Part shown: piece after piece, positions 27,979 through 37,434 of the stretch
Layout of the letters: each line of letters begins with the position of its first letter
How positions within the stretch are numbered: position 1 is the first letter of the stretch
Source: an uncultured Rhizobiaceae bacterium
GTDB taxonomy: Bacteria; Pseudomonadota; Alphaproteobacteria; Rhizobiales; Rhizobiaceae
Direction of reading: 5' to 3'
DNA: 64,000 bases
Assembly: GCA_947259295.1 (NCBI GenBank)
Contig: CAMYMG010000067.1
Location: forward strand, 1 to 64,000
Translations under genes and position numbers: made by a program
Notes under the pieces: generated by a model
Seen by the model: only the letters and a program-made list of their open reading frames with translations
The model's database searches: none
Told to the model about the DNA's origin: nothing

Positions 27979-28737
27979 CTAGAGCAGCTTGAGCTGCTCG
28001 TCGGCTGCCGGTCTTTTCGGCAGCGATGTATCGCCGGCCAGCGCCGGCTCGACACGCTGCTGAAGCTCCGGCCCGGTGTTTGCCACCTTGTTGACCCTGT
28101 CCGAAACCGGTATCGCCTCGAACAGTCCCTGTTCGGGCGGCTGCAAAAGGTCGGCCACATCGCGCGGCTCCTGCGTGCGGCAGTCAAGCCAGCGGGCAAA
28201 GTCCTCCGGCTTGATCACCACCGGCATGCGGTCGTGGATGTGGGCGATGTCGCCGTTTGCGGCCGTTGTGAGGATCGCGCCGGTATCGATCTCCGATCCG
28301 CCCGGCTCTGCGAAAGTTTCCATCAGCCCGGCAAAGGCAACGATGCCGCCGCCCTTCGGCCTGATCCAGTAGGGCTGCGACTTGTTCTTGCCGTCGCGCC
28401 GCCATTCGTAGAAGCCGGACGCCGGAATCAGCGCCCGGCGATGGCGCATGGCGGCCCTGAAGGAGGCTTTCTCCGCCGCGGTCTCGGCACGCGCATTGAT
28501 GAGCAACGGCAGGTCGGCCGGGTTCTTCGCCCAGCCGGGGATCAGCCCCCAGCGCACGAGCAGCGAGCGGCGATCCGGCAGGTTGGACCCGGGCTCGCGC
28601 GGGCTGCCGGCGATGACCAGCAGGATCGGCTGCGTCGGGGCGATATTGTAGCGCGCCGGAAAGTCCTCGACATCGGCCAGCGCGAAATGCGCGGCGATCT
28701 CGTCGGGCGTGGCATCAATGGCGAAGCGGCCGCACAT
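27979..28737 (-). CDS. SOS response-associated peptidase (SRAP/YedK/HMCES)
   Basis: 252 residues. Starts MCGRF, so the catalytic C2 becomes N-terminal after methionine removal. 'ARYNIAPTQPI' carries the conserved asparagine, 'INARAET' and 'PASGFYEWRR' follow, and the histidine is in 'AHIHDRMPVV'. SRAP proteins crosslink to abasic sites in single-stranded DNA through C2 and shield them. The C-terminal 30 residues are variable. It is divergent from the Nudix gene. Confidence 0.92.
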   Translation of the reverse strand: MCGRFAIDATPDEIAAHFALADVEDFPARYNIAPTQPILLVIAGSPREPGSNLPDRRSLLVRWGLIPGWAKNPADLPLLINARAETAAEKASFRAAMRHRRALIPASGFYEWRRDGKNKSQPYWIRPKGGGIVAFAGLMETFAEPGGSEIDTGAILTTAANGDIAHIHDRMPVVIKPEDFARWLDCRTQEPRDVADLLQPPEQGLFEAIPVSDRVNKVANTGPELQQRVEPALAGDTSLPKRPAADEQLKLL

Positions 28738-28825
28738 ATCCAGTTCCTGCTTGATCCGTATCGTTCAAAGTGGCGATAAGGGCGGCGGACTGCAAGGTCA
28801 GGACATCCTGGGGACCAGCGACCGC

Positions 28826-29236
28826 ATGCAACGAAAGCATATCAGACCGGCCGTTTCGGTGGCGCTGAAACGCGGCGACCGGCTGCTGCTGGTGCTGCGC
28901 GGGCGAGCCCCGTCGCGCGGCTACTACGCCTTTCCCGGCGGTCATGTCGAAGCCGGCGAGACACTGGAAATCGCCGCGCGTCGCGAGCTGATGGAAGAGA
29001 CCGGGCTGGTCGCCGGGGCGATGTCGCCGCTGGTGATGCTGCATGTCGAGGGCGACGAGGTCGACTACGACCTGCAAGTCTTCGTCGGCGAATATGCCGG
29101 CGGCGAAGCGCAGGCCGCCAGCGATGCCGATGCCGCCGCATTCTTCACGCTGGAGGAGATGGAAGCGCTGCCGGTGCTGGAATCGGTGCTGAGCGTTGGT
29201 CGTGGCCTGCTCGGCGGGACGCACGCGCCGGCCTGA
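28826..29236 (+). CDS. Nudix hydrolase (ADP-ribose pyrophosphatase-like)
   Basis: 136 residues. The Nudix box is at about 40-62: it begins GGHVEAGETLEIAARREL and ends MEETGL, matching Gx5Ex7REUxEExGU. The enzyme hydrolyses nucleoside diphosphates linked to another moiety. 'YYAFPGGHVE' and 'DYDLQVFVGE' resemble the MutT/ADPR group. The start was chosen as the first ATG compatible with the domain; the in-frame codons before it overlap the SRAP gene on the other strand. The TIGR02301 gene follows 64 bp later. Confidence 0.88.
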   Translation: MQRKHIRPAVSVALKRGDRLLLVLRGRAPSRGYYAFPGGHVEAGETLEIAARRELMEETGLVAGAMSPLVMLHVEGDEVDYDLQVFVGEYAGGEAQAASDADAAAFFTLEEMEALPVLESVLSVGRGLLGGTHAPA

Positions 29237-29300
29237 GCGCACGGCGCTCACGGCGAAGAAATCGCCTTGCGGGCGCCGGAATGTTTCGCCACAAGGTCCT

Positions 29301-29678
29301 ATGCGTTGGGCTTCCATGAAATTGCTGGCGATCGCTGCGATCGCGCCGCTGCTGCTGGCACGGCCGGCGGCGGCCGCCGACCAGCCGTTCGACGCCGGGC
29401 TGATGCGGCTGGCCGAAGTGCTGGGGTCGCTGCACTTCCTGCGCAATCTGTGCGGCGAAAAGGGCGATGCCTGGCGCAGCCTGATGGAAAGGCTGCTGGA
29501 AGCCGAAAAGCCCGACGAGGAGCGCAAGGCGCGCTTCGTCGCCAATTTCAACCGCGGCTACCGCTCCTTCGAGGGCACCTATACGAGTTGCACCGCCTCC
29601 GCCACCGAGGCGATCGGCCGCTATACGGTCGAAGGCGAGAGCCTGGCGCGCGAGCTGGCGACGCGCTACGGAAATTAA
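29301..29678 (+). CDS. TIGR02301-family secreted protein
   Basis: 125 residues from an ATG preceded by AAGG; a second ATG at 29316 is an alternative. Signal peptide MKLLAIAAIAPLLLARPAAA within the first 25 residues. The mature part 'LMRLAEVLGSLHFLRNLCG', then 'FNRGYRSFEGTYTSCTASA', is the conserved alphaproteobacterial TIGR02301 domain with two cysteines. Function unknown; periplasmic location predicted. Same direction as the Nudix gene. Confidence 0.85.
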   Translation: MRWASMKLLAIAAIAPLLLARPAAAADQPFDAGLMRLAEVLGSLHFLRNLCGEKGDAWRSLMERLLEAEKPDEERKARFVANFNRGYRSFEGTYTSCTASATEAIGRYTVEGESLARELATRYGN

Positions 29679-29814
29679 GCCGGGGTTAACTTTTTCCCCA
29701 AAGCCAGCGTACATGTGCGAGCAGGTGTGCTAGGAATCTTAATGGGACATTAAAGGGATTGATCAAGTTGGTCCGACAGTGTCGGGGCGCCGCTTGAAAG
29801 GGTGGATTTTGAGT

Positions 29815-30072
29815 ATGGAACATAGCGTTAGCGATCTCGACGCACTGGTCAGGGAAGAAAAGCGGCTGACCGCCATCGAGAATCACAACGAAGCCTGGGC
29901 CGAGGGGCTGTCGGCCGGAATCGAGCCGGAGATCATCGCCGAAGCGGCGCTGAGCACGGCGCTCGGAGAATTTCTGCGAACAAGCGGCGAGGCCGCGGCG
30001 CTGGCACTCATCGAACGCACGCGCGACAGAATGATCGCCGGCGAATTCGCGCCCGAGCAGTCACGGCATTAA
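29815..30072 (+). CDS. small conserved-type protein, unknown function
   Basis: 85 residues, highly charged and alpha-helical in appearance, without signal peptide or membrane segment: 'SDLDALVREEKRLTAIENHN', then 'EIIAEAALSTALGEFLRTSG'. The ATG follows GGGTGG by about 9 bases; a GTG at 29779 would extend it. The alternating heptad-like leucines and alanines suggest a coiled-coil or helical bundle. Codon use matches the neighbours. Family not recognised. Confidence 0.65.
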   Translation: MEHSVSDLDALVREEKRLTAIENHNEAWAEGLSAGIEPEIIAEAALSTALGEFLRTSGEAAALALIERTRDRMIAGEFAPEQSRH

Positions 30073-30145
30073 TGTCGGTCGGAGACCTGTTGTTCATGGC
30101 GCGGTGCGATCGTTGCAACGAAGCTGGACCGACAGAGACAGACTT

Positions 30146-30910
30146 ATGAACGGAATGCCCAAATCCCCGCAATGGCGAGCCCTGTCGCTGGCATGGCTGC
30201 TGTCGCTGGCGGTTGCTGCGCCAGCCGGCCTGCTAGCCGGCGCGGCTCCCGCCCTGGCGCTGAGCGAGATCGGGCGCGAGGAACTGCCGGCCCCTGCCAC
30301 GCCCGGCAATGACGCACGGCCGGGCATCGGCGTGCCGACGCCGGACCCGATCGAGACCACGACACCGTCGACCGACGAGCCCGATGGCCAAGAAGGCGTT
30401 CCCGGCGACATTGCGCGTCCCGGCATCGACGAGGACGCGCCGCTGCCGGAGATCGTCTACAATCTCGACCGGCTGCCGGAGCCGGTGCGGCGCATGCGCG
30501 ACCTCATCGTCGAGGCGGCGCGCAGCGGCGACATCGAAAAGCTCCGGCCGCTGATCGGTCCCGGCGAAGGCGGCACGCAGCTTTCCTTCGGCGCCACCGG
30601 CGAGGACCCGATCGCCTTTTTGAAGACGCTGTCGGGCGATGCGGAAGGCCAGGAAATCCTTGCCATCATGGAAGAGGTTCTCAGTGCCGGCTACGTAAAG
30701 CTCGATCCGGGCACGCCCAACGAGCTCTATGTCTGGCCCTATTTCTTCGGCATTCCGCTCGACCGGCTCGATGCGCGGCAGCGGGTTGAGCTGTTCAAGA
30801 TCGTCACCGCGGGCGACTACGAGGACATGAAGGCCTTCGGCACCTATATCTTCTACCGCATCGGCATCACGCCCGAGGGGCGCTGGGCCTTCTTCGTCGC
30901 CGGCGACTGA
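30146..30910 (+). CDS. secreted protein of unknown function
   Basis: 254 residues. An N-terminal signal sequence (ALSLAWLLSLAVAAPAGLLA through ALA) is followed by a proline/threonine-rich linker (about 35-100) and a compact C-terminal domain of about 150 residues ('RRMRDLIVEAARSGDIEKLR', 'LYVWPYFFGIPLDRLDA', 'YIFYRIGITPEGRWAFFVAG'). The domain resembles uncharacterised rhizobial periplasmic proteins; I cannot name a function. Start not certain (ATG at 30146 or 30155). It is convergent with the dihydroorotase gene, 2 bp apart. Confidence 0.75.
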   Translation: MNGMPKSPQWRALSLAWLLSLAVAAPAGLLAGAAPALALSEIGREELPAPATPGNDARPGIGVPTPDPIETTTPSTDEPDGQEGVPGDIARPGIDEDAPLPEIVYNLDRLPEPVRRMRDLIVEAARSGDIEKLRPLIGPGEGGTQLSFGATGEDPIAFLKTLSGDAEGQEILAIMEEVLSAGYVKLDPGTPNELYVWPYFFGIPLDRLDARQRVELFKIVTAGDYEDMKAFGTYIFYRIGITPEGRWAFFVAGD

Positions 30911-30912
30911 GG

Positions 30913-32247
30913 CTAGGCTGCGCGGGGTGCCTCGCTGAATTCGACCGCCCTGCCCCGGCCGGCCGAAACGATCTCGCCTTCCCACATGACCCGCTCGCCG
31001 CGCACCACGGTGCCGACCGGCCAGCCGGTGACGCGCTTGCCGTCATAGGGCGTCCAGCCGGCCTTCGAGCCGGCCTGCGCATTGGTGATGGTCTCTGCGC
31101 GCTTCATGTCGACGATGGTGAAATCGGCATCGTAGCCGGCGGCGATGCGGCCCTTGCGGGCGATGCCGAAGATGCGGTTGGGACCGTGGCTCGACAGGTC
31201 GACGAAGCGCTCGAGCGTCAGGCGGCCGGCATTCACATGGTCGAGCATGATCGGCACCAGCGTCTGCACGCCGGTCATGCCGGAGGGCGAGGCCGGATAT
31301 TCCTTGCGCTTCTCCTCCAGCGTGTGCGGAGCGTGGTCGGATCCCAGCACGTCGACGATGCCCTGCGAAATGCCGTGCCAGACGCCGTCGCGGTGGCGCG
31401 GCGCGCGAACCGGCGGGTTCATCTGGATCAGCGTGCCGAGGCGGGCATAGTCGTCGGACGTCAGCGTGAGGTGATGCGGAGTCGCCTCGCAGGTGACGAG
31501 GTCCTTGTGCTGTTCGAGGAACGGGATCTCCTCGGCGGTCGAGATGTGCAGGACATGGATGCGGGCGCGGGTCTGCCGGGCGATGCGGACCAGGCGTTCG
31601 GTGCAGCGCAGCGCCGCGATCTCGTCGCGCCATACGGGATGGGAGGACGGGTCGCCGGCGATACGCTCGCCGAGGCGCTCGCGCAGGCGGAACTCGTCCT
31701 CGGAATGAAAGGCGGCGCGGCGCTTGGTGTTGCGCAGGATCGCGGCGACGCCCTCGTCGTCCTCGACAAGCAGGTCGCCTGTCGACGAGCCCATGAAGAC
31801 CTTGATGCCGGCAGCACCCGGCAGGCGCTCGAGTTCACCGACGTCGGCGGCGTTGTCGCGCGTGCCGCCGACCCAGAAGGCGAAGTCGCAATGCATGCGG
31901 CCGGTGGCGCGGGCGACCTTGTCGGCGAGCGTCGCCTCGCTGGTGGTCAGCGGGTTGGTGTTCGGCATCTCGAAGACGGCCGTGACGCCGCCGAGTACGG
32001 CGGCGCGCGAGCCGCTTTCGAGATCCTCCTTGTGCTCGAGCCCGGGCTCGCGGAAATGCACCTGGCTGTCGATGACGCCCGGCAGGACGTGCAGGCCGCG
32101 ACAGTCGATCGTCGCGCCCGAGGAGGCGGCAGAAAGATCGCCAATGGCGGCGATGCGCCCGTCCCTCACGCCGACATCGCGCCGGCCCTGGCCGTCATGG
32201 TTGACCACCGTGCCGCCTGTCAGGATGAGATCGTAGGTCGCCGCCAT
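30913..32247 (-). CDS. dihydroorotase family protein
   Basis: 444 residues, cyclic amidohydrolase with TIM-barrel motifs: 'LPGVIDSQVHFREPGLEHK', 'EMPNTNPLT', the region 'GIKVFMGSSTGDLL' at the place of the carbamylated lysine, 'VTCEATPHHLTLT' and 'VLGSDHAPHTLEEK'. Dihydroorotase closes carbamoyl-aspartate to dihydroorotate in pyrimidine synthesis. Here the first metal ligand of the DxHxH motif is glutamine (DSQVH), so activity or metal content may differ from PyrC. Not near pyrB. Divergent from ygfZ. Confidence 0.85.
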   Translation of the reverse strand: MAATYDLILTGGTVVNHDGQGRRDVGVRDGRIAAIGDLSAASSGATIDCRGLHVLPGVIDSQVHFREPGLEHKEDLESGSRAAVLGGVTAVFEMPNTNPLTTSEATLADKVARATGRMHCDFAFWVGGTRDNAADVGELERLPGAAGIKVFMGSSTGDLLVEDDEGVAAILRNTKRRAAFHSEDEFRLRERLGERIAGDPSSHPVWRDEIAALRCTERLVRIARQTRARIHVLHISTAEEIPFLEQHKDLVTCEATPHHLTLTSDDYARLGTLIQMNPPVRAPRHRDGVWHGISQGIVDVLGSDHAPHTLEEKRKEYPASPSGMTGVQTLVPIMLDHVNAGRLTLERFVDLSSHGPNRIFGIARKGRIAAGYDADFTIVDMKRAETITNAQAGSKAGWTPYDGKRVTGWPVGTVVRGERVMWEGEIVSAGRGRAVEFSEAPRAA

Positions 32248-32329
32248 GCTGTCCTGCCGCCCTTGTGTGGAGAGTGCCCGCGGCTTACGTAAAGCCCGAC
32301 CATATTGCAAGATCAGGCCGCCCCGACCC

Positions 32330-33190
32330 ATGCCCACCGCCCTCCTCCCCGACCGCGCGATCATCACCGTTTCAGGCGCTGAGGCCGAGGCGTTCCTGCA
32401 GAACATCATCACCTCCGACCTCGACGCGCTTGGGCCGGCGCAGGCGCAGCCCTCCGCGCTCCTCACCCCGCAGGGCAAGATCCTGTTCGATTTCCTCATC
32501 TCCCGGGAGACCGAACAGAGCCTGACGATCGAGTGCCGGGCCGATATCGCCGACGATCTCGTGCGCCGGCTGATGCTTTACCGGCTGCGTGCCAAGGTCG
32601 AGATTTCCAAGCAGGATCAGGCGACTGTCTCGGTTTCGTGGCAAGACGATTCAGCTGCCTCACAATCCGATTCAGGCGGGCTGCGCGACCTGCGGTTTGC
32701 CCCGCCTGTCGAGGTCCGGCGCTTTCACGAGGCGCGGGCGGTGGATGCGGAGGTGGCCGAGTGGACGGCATTCCGGATCGCCAATGGCGTTGCCGAGAGC
32801 GGCAGCGACTACGCGCTGGCAGACGCCTTTCCGCATGACGTGCTGCTCGATGAGGTCGGCGGCGTCGGTTTCCGCAAGGGCTGTTATGTCGGCCAGGAAG
32901 TGGTGTCGCGTATGCAGCATCGCGGCACGGCGCGGCGGCGGGTACTGATCGTCAGCGGCGACGGTGACCTGCCGGCGCCGGGCGTCGACATCGCGGCGGG
33001 CGGGCGCAGCATCGGCACGCTGGGCTCGACTGCAGGCAGGTCGGGGCTGGCGATCGTTCGCATCGACCGAGCCAAGGACGCAATGGATGCCGGCACGGCG
33101 ATCACCGCCGGGGAGACGGCCGTGACGCTCAGAATACCGGCTTTCGCCAAGTTCACCTACCCCGTGTCGGCCGCCGAGGGCGAAGGCTGA
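32330..33190 (+). CDS. ygfZ: YgfZ/GcvT-domain folate-binding protein
   Basis: 286 residues. The signature KGCYVGQEVVSRMQHRG with the essential cysteine lies at about 183-199. The N-terminal half 'AFLQNIITSDLDALG', 'LTPQGKILFDFLIS' follows the GcvT fold. YgfZ proteins use tetrahydrofolate in repair or assembly of certain Fe-S enzymes such as MiaB. Its stop overlaps the ATG of the HD-domain gene (TGATG), so the pair is translationally coupled. Confidence 0.92.
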   Translation: MPTALLPDRAIITVSGAEAEAFLQNIITSDLDALGPAQAQPSALLTPQGKILFDFLISRETEQSLTIECRADIADDLVRRLMLYRLRAKVEISKQDQATVSVSWQDDSAASQSDSGGLRDLRFAPPVEVRRFHEARAVDAEVAEWTAFRIANGVAESGSDYALADAFPHDVLLDEVGGVGFRKGCYVGQEVVSRMQHRGTARRRVLIVSGDGDLPAPGVDIAAGGRSIGTLGSTAGRSGLAIVRIDRAKDAMDAGTAITAGETAVTLRIPAFAKFTYPVSAAEGEG

Positions 33191-33828
33191 TGCCGGACAA
33201 GGCCGGCGCACCGCCCCGCGCCTGGCAGCGCATGCTGTCGGGGCGGCGGCTCGACCTTCTCGACCCGTCGCCGCTCGACGTTGAGATTTCCGACATCGCG
33301 CACGGACTGGCGCGCGTCGCGCGCTGGAACGGGCAGACGCATGGCGACCATGCCTTCTCGGTGGCGCAGCACTCGCTGCTGGTCGAGGACATCTTCCTTG
33401 CACGTGTGGCCGATGCCTCGCCCGATGCGCGGCTGGCGGCTCTGCTGCACGACGCCCCGGAATATGTGATCGGCGACATGATCTCGCCATTCAAGTCGGC
33501 AGTCGGTGGCGGCTACAAGGCCGTGGAGCAGCGGTTGCAGCGGGCGATCCATCTGCGCTTCGCGCTGGCTGCCGAGACGAGTGCCGCGCTGAAGAAACAG
33601 ATCAAGCAGGCCGACCAGATCGCCGCCTATTTCGAGGCGACGGTACTGGCCGGATTTTCCGTCGCCGAGGCGACACGCTTCTTCGGCCGGCCGAGCGGCA
33701 TCTCGCCGGACCGCTTCGACCTCTCCTGCAAGCCGGCGAAGCTGGCGCAGAGCGAGTTCCTCGAGCGTTTCGCGGCCATCGAAAAACTCCGGCCGGAAGC
33801 CGGAGGGCAAAGGCCGGCCGTCGCCTGA
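33190..33828 (+). CDS. HD-domain hydrolase (YfbR-like)
   Basis: 212 residues. Conserved histidine and HD residues: 'HGDHAFSVAQHSLLVEDIF', 'LLHDAPEYVIGDMISPFK', then 'KQADQIAAYFEAT' with the last metal-ligand aspartate. This H...HD...D arrangement is that of 5'-deoxynucleotidases such as YfbR. The substrate is a guess from family. It ends 1 bp before the convergent ABC transporter gene. Coupled to ygfZ. Confidence 0.87.
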   Translation: MPDKAGAPPRAWQRMLSGRRLDLLDPSPLDVEISDIAHGLARVARWNGQTHGDHAFSVAQHSLLVEDIFLARVADASPDARLAALLHDAPEYVIGDMISPFKSAVGGGYKAVEQRLQRAIHLRFALAAETSAALKKQIKQADQIAAYFEATVLAGFSVAEATRFFGRPSGISPDRFDLSCKPAKLAQSEFLERFAAIEKLRPEAGGQRPAVA

Positions 33829-33829
33829 G

Positions 33830-35827
33830 CTATTTGCGCTTCAGGCGCATCGCCGGCAGCCCGGGCAGAGCCATGGAGGCCGCGGGCGGGGATGCGACCA
33901 CGTCGGGCTGGACTTGCTGCAGACCGAAGCCCAGCGGCCGCTTGGTCGCAACGCCATCGGCAATGTGCAGAACGCTGTCATAGAACTCGGCGCCGCTGAG
34001 CGACTTCGGCGGCGTGCCCTCGTGCATCACGCTGATGACCGTGACATTGGGACAATTGTCCTTGATGGCCTGGTGGAAGGCGACCTTGGCTTCCGGGTCG
34101 AGCGCGCCGGTAGCCTCATCTAGGAAGAGCAGCGCCGGCTGCTGCAGGAGGATACGGGCGACGACCAGCTTCTGCTTCTGGCCGCCCGACAGGACCTGGT
34201 CCCAGACCTTGCCCTCACGGTCCTCGTCGCCGAGATGCTCGATGAATTCGCCAAGGCCTGCCTTGTGCAGCATTGCCGCGACGCTGGCGTCGGTGTGGTC
34301 CTCAGCCGCGTCGGGCAGGCAAACGAGTTGCTTCAGCGTGATCTGGGGCAGCTTGACGTCCTGCGCGGCATAGAAGCAGCGGGCGCGCTCGGGGAAGATG
34401 ATGTCGCCGCCGCCGTGCGGCCACAGGCCGTTAATCGCCTTGATGAGCGAGGTCTTGCCGCAGCCCGACTCACCCTTGACGTAGGTCCACTCGCCGCGCC
34501 GGAAGCGCAGGTTCGGGACCGTCAGGAACGGCGTCGTGTCGTCGCCCTGATGCAAGAGTTCGAGATCGCGGACGACCAGGCCGAAGACGGCATTCTGGCT
34601 GCCATAGCGGAAGTCGCAGCGCCCGGTGGCGCTGTAGAAGTCGCGCGGCTGCTGAACCCTTTCGATGGCCTGCGCGAGGCCGGTGACGCGCCGCGCATTG
34701 GCCTTGAGGCTGGCGATCGCCGGCATCACATGGATGAACCAGGAGCACTGGCTGATCAGCGAATTGACCAGTTCGGCGCCGGTTATGTAGCCCTTGAGGC
34801 TGATGCGATCATTGACATAGGGCAGCAGGCCGGGGCCATAGGCGACGATGCGGGCGGCGAGGAAATTGTAGATCAGCTCGAACGACATGTAGCCGGAGTG
34901 GACCCAGTTGAGCTTGGTCCAGGTGCCGTCGATTTCACGGTAGAGCTTCGAATGGATGCCGGTCTGCACAGCCTCGCCGCGCGAGGCGGCGACGTGGAAG
35001 CTGCGGCGCAGGAAGGTCGTCAGTTCGGCGCGGTAGCTGCCTTCGGCCCGCTGCATGGCGATGGTCAGCCGCTCCAGGATGCCGCCGAGCTTCATGGCGA
35101 CGAAGGTGTTGAGCGGCACGTAGAAGGCGACGGCCGTGAAGGCCAGGACGGCACCGCCATAGGTGCCGAGGAACTCGAGGCCGCCGACAACCGTCGAGGT
35201 CTCGATGAGCTTGCGGCCGACGAAATAGAGCGAGGTGACGACGCCCATGACGCCCATTGCGAGGCCGATGGCGCCACCGGTCATGCCCTTGATCGATTCC
35301 TGCACGCGCTGGTCGACATTGTCGGGCGGCGGCAGGGTCGAGCCGTCCGGGGCGCGGCTGGCGTGCTGGAGGTGGTAGTGGGTGTGATTGCCGTCGAGCA
35401 GGGCGCGATTGAAGCGGCCATTCAGCCAGCGGCGCCATTTGCGGTGCAGGGTGGTGGAGAACAGGTGCCTGACACCGGTGATGCCGGCATCCTTGAGCAC
35501 GACCAGCAGGACAAGCATTCCGGCGCTGGTGAGAACCGAGGAAAGCGGCGTGGCGTTTCCCGGGTCGTGGAAGTAGGCGATGGAATTGACCAGTTCGCCG
35601 GAGGCTTCGGCCATCCAGACACTGGTCTTGCTGGCGGCCGCCGTGAACAGGGCGATGATTGCCGTCAGCGCCCAGGCTTCCTTCCAGCTCTCCGAGAACC
35701 AGTAGGCCCGCATCAGACCCCAGAAGCCCTGCATGGAGGACACTGCCGTCAATTGCGGCGGCCCTCGCCTGCGGCCTAGCCTGTCGACAAGTGCCTGCCA
35801 GGGCCCCTCGACAAAGGCCCGAATCAC
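33830..35827 (-). CDS. fused ABC transporter, SbmA/BacA-related membrane domain
   Basis: 665 residues. The N-terminal two thirds is an ABC_membrane_2/SbmA-type permease with about six membrane segments; 'VRHLFSTTLHRKWRRWLNGR' is a typical cytoplasmic loop. The C-terminal ATPase has Walker A GESGCGKTSL, signature LSGGQKQKL and Walker B LLFLDEATGALD. BacA/BclA relatives in rhizobia import antimicrobial and nodule peptides; others are exporters. The direction here is unknown. It lies 143 bp downstream of the RimK-like gene on the same strand and may be the transporter of a peptide product made by the two upstream proteins. The C-terminal tail is proline-rich. Confidence 0.88.
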   Translation of the reverse strand: MIRAFVEGPWQALVDRLGRRRGPPQLTAVSSMQGFWGLMRAYWFSESWKEAWALTAIIALFTAAASKTSVWMAEASGELVNSIAYFHDPGNATPLSSVLTSAGMLVLLVVLKDAGITGVRHLFSTTLHRKWRRWLNGRFNRALLDGNHTHYHLQHASRAPDGSTLPPPDNVDQRVQESIKGMTGGAIGLAMGVMGVVTSLYFVGRKLIETSTVVGGLEFLGTYGGAVLAFTAVAFYVPLNTFVAMKLGGILERLTIAMQRAEGSYRAELTTFLRRSFHVAASRGEAVQTGIHSKLYREIDGTWTKLNWVHSGYMSFELIYNFLAARIVAYGPGLLPYVNDRISLKGYITGAELVNSLISQCSWFIHVMPAIASLKANARRVTGLAQAIERVQQPRDFYSATGRCDFRYGSQNAVFGLVVRDLELLHQGDDTTPFLTVPNLRFRRGEWTYVKGESGCGKTSLIKAINGLWPHGGGDIIFPERARCFYAAQDVKLPQITLKQLVCLPDAAEDHTDASVAAMLHKAGLGEFIEHLGDEDREGKVWDQVLSGGQKQKLVVARILLQQPALLFLDEATGALDPEAKVAFHQAIKDNCPNVTVISVMHEGTPPKSLSGAEFYDSVLHIADGVATKRPLGFGLQQVQPDVVASPPAASMALPGLPAMRLKRK

Positions 35828-35970
35828 AATCTTTCCACCCTATGGCCCCTTTTTGGACACAAAGGTAGCACGATTCGGCGTCGCCCGAAGTTGCATCAAG
35901 GGCATCTTTTCATTTGGTGAATCGCTGTGGCCGATCTGCACTGCAGCTTCGGCCAGCCATCCCAGACCGG

Positions 35971-37434
35971 CTAGCGGCCCTGCCGCTCCAGGCGGTCGAG
36001 GAACCATTGCGTCAGCCGGGTCCAGACCTCGTCCTTCTCGCCGGCATCCTCGCAGCCATGGTCGAGGTTGGGGTTGTCGTTGACCTCGATGACGAAGACG
36101 CCGTCGGCAGTCTCCTTGAGATCGACGCCGTAGAGCCCGTCCCCGATGCAGCGCGCGGCGCGCACCGCGGTCTCGACGACGAGCGGCGGCGCCTCCTTCA
36201 GGGTGAAGGGCTTGAAGCCGCCCTGCACGGGCTTGCCGCCCGGCCGGTGGTTGACGATCTGCCAGTGCTGCTTGGCCATCAGATAGTGGACGGCAAAGAG
36301 CGGCTGGCCGCCGAGCACGCCGACCCGCCAGTCATATTCGGTCGGCATGTATTTCTGCGCGATCAGGAGGTCGGAGTCCTCCAGCCACTGGGTGGCAAGC
36401 GCGCGCAGTTCCTCGAAGCTCGAGGCCTTCTTGACGCCGCGCGAGAAGGCGCTGTCGGGAATCTTCAGGACCAGCGGGAAACCGAGCGTCTGGGCGGCGA
36501 CCTCGAAGTCGGCGGGACTGGCGATCATCACCGTCGGCGGCACCGGCACCTTGTTGTAGGCCATCAGTTCGTTGAGATAGACCTTGTTGGTGCAGCGGAT
36601 CATCGACAGCGGGTCGTCGATGACCGGCATGCCTTCCTGCTGGGCGCGCCTGGCGAAGCGGTAGGTATGGTTGGAGATCGAGGTGGTCTCGCGGATGAAC
36701 AGCGCGTCGTAATTGGCGAGCTTGGCGAGATCCTTCCTGGTGATCGGCTCGACCTCGACGCCCATCTTCTCGGCAATGCGGGCCCAGTGGCGCAGCGAGG
36801 AGATGGCCGAGGGCGGCAGTTCCTCCTGCGGGTCGACCAGCGTGGCGAAGGTGTAGCGTGCCGGCGTGCGGGTCTTGGTGTCGCGCCATTCGCGGCTGGT
36901 GTAGGTCTCGAGGCTGGAGATGAAGCGCGCCTCGTCTTCCCCGCTCAGCCGGATGACCGGCAGGAAGGCTATCTTGCGGATCGAGGCCCATTGGCCGTCA
37001 TCGCGAACCGAGACTTCCAGCGAGGGGGCGCGGAACCAGTCGAACAGCAGCCGCGCAAAACGATCCCAGGCCTTGGAGGGGCCGATGCCGAAGAAAAAGG
37101 ATGCCTTGGCCGGGAATTCGCCGCCGAGTTCCTTGCGGCACTTGTTGAGCGCCAGTTCCAGTTCAGGCAGCGCGTTCTGGTAGAGCTTGGGCTCCGACAG
37201 GTCGATGATGGTCTCGACGCTCGGGATGACCTTGTGGCCGCGCGAACTGGCAAGCAGCGAGGCGTAGTAGCCGCGGCTCTGGTAGCCGTAGCTGTTGGAC
37301 AGGTTGATGACCTTGGGGCGCTGGCCGCGAAAGAGTGCCGGATGGGCGAGATAGTCGCGGTTGGTGATGATCTTGTGCGGCGTGGCGACCTGGTCGAGAT
37401 CGCTCTGCCTGCCGGTGAGGATGACCCAGCTCAT
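35971..37434 (-). CDS. RimK-like ATP-grasp ligase with N-terminal RLAN domain
   Basis: 487 residues. The N-terminal 200 residues match the RimK-like ATP-grasp N-terminal (RLAN) type domain ('ITNRDYLAHPALFRGQRPKV', 'LSNSYGYQSRGYYASLLASS'). The ATP-grasp domain follows, with 'GFPLVLKIPDSAFSRGVKK', 'LIAQKYMPTEYDWRVGVL' and the metal-binding EVNDNPN near residue 450. Such ligases join an amino acid (often glutamate) to a carboxylate of a peptide or protein through an acyl phosphate. The start codon overlaps the stop of the GNAT-C39 gene (ATGA), so the two work together. True RimK of ribosomal S6 is shorter and lacks RLAN. Confidence 0.9.
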   Translation of the reverse strand: MSWVILTGRQSDLDQVATPHKIITNRDYLAHPALFRGQRPKVINLSNSYGYQSRGYYASLLASSRGHKVIPSVETIIDLSEPKLYQNALPELELALNKCRKELGGEFPAKASFFFGIGPSKAWDRFARLLFDWFRAPSLEVSVRDDGQWASIRKIAFLPVIRLSGEDEARFISSLETYTSREWRDTKTRTPARYTFATLVDPQEELPPSAISSLRHWARIAEKMGVEVEPITRKDLAKLANYDALFIRETTSISNHTYRFARRAQQEGMPVIDDPLSMIRCTNKVYLNELMAYNKVPVPPTVMIASPADFEVAAQTLGFPLVLKIPDSAFSRGVKKASSFEELRALATQWLEDSDLLIAQKYMPTEYDWRVGVLGGQPLFAVHYLMAKQHWQIVNHRPGGKPVQGGFKPFTLKEAPPLVVETAVRAARCIGDGLYGVDLKETADGVFVIEVNDNPNLDHGCEDAGEKDEVWTRLTQWFLDRLERQGR

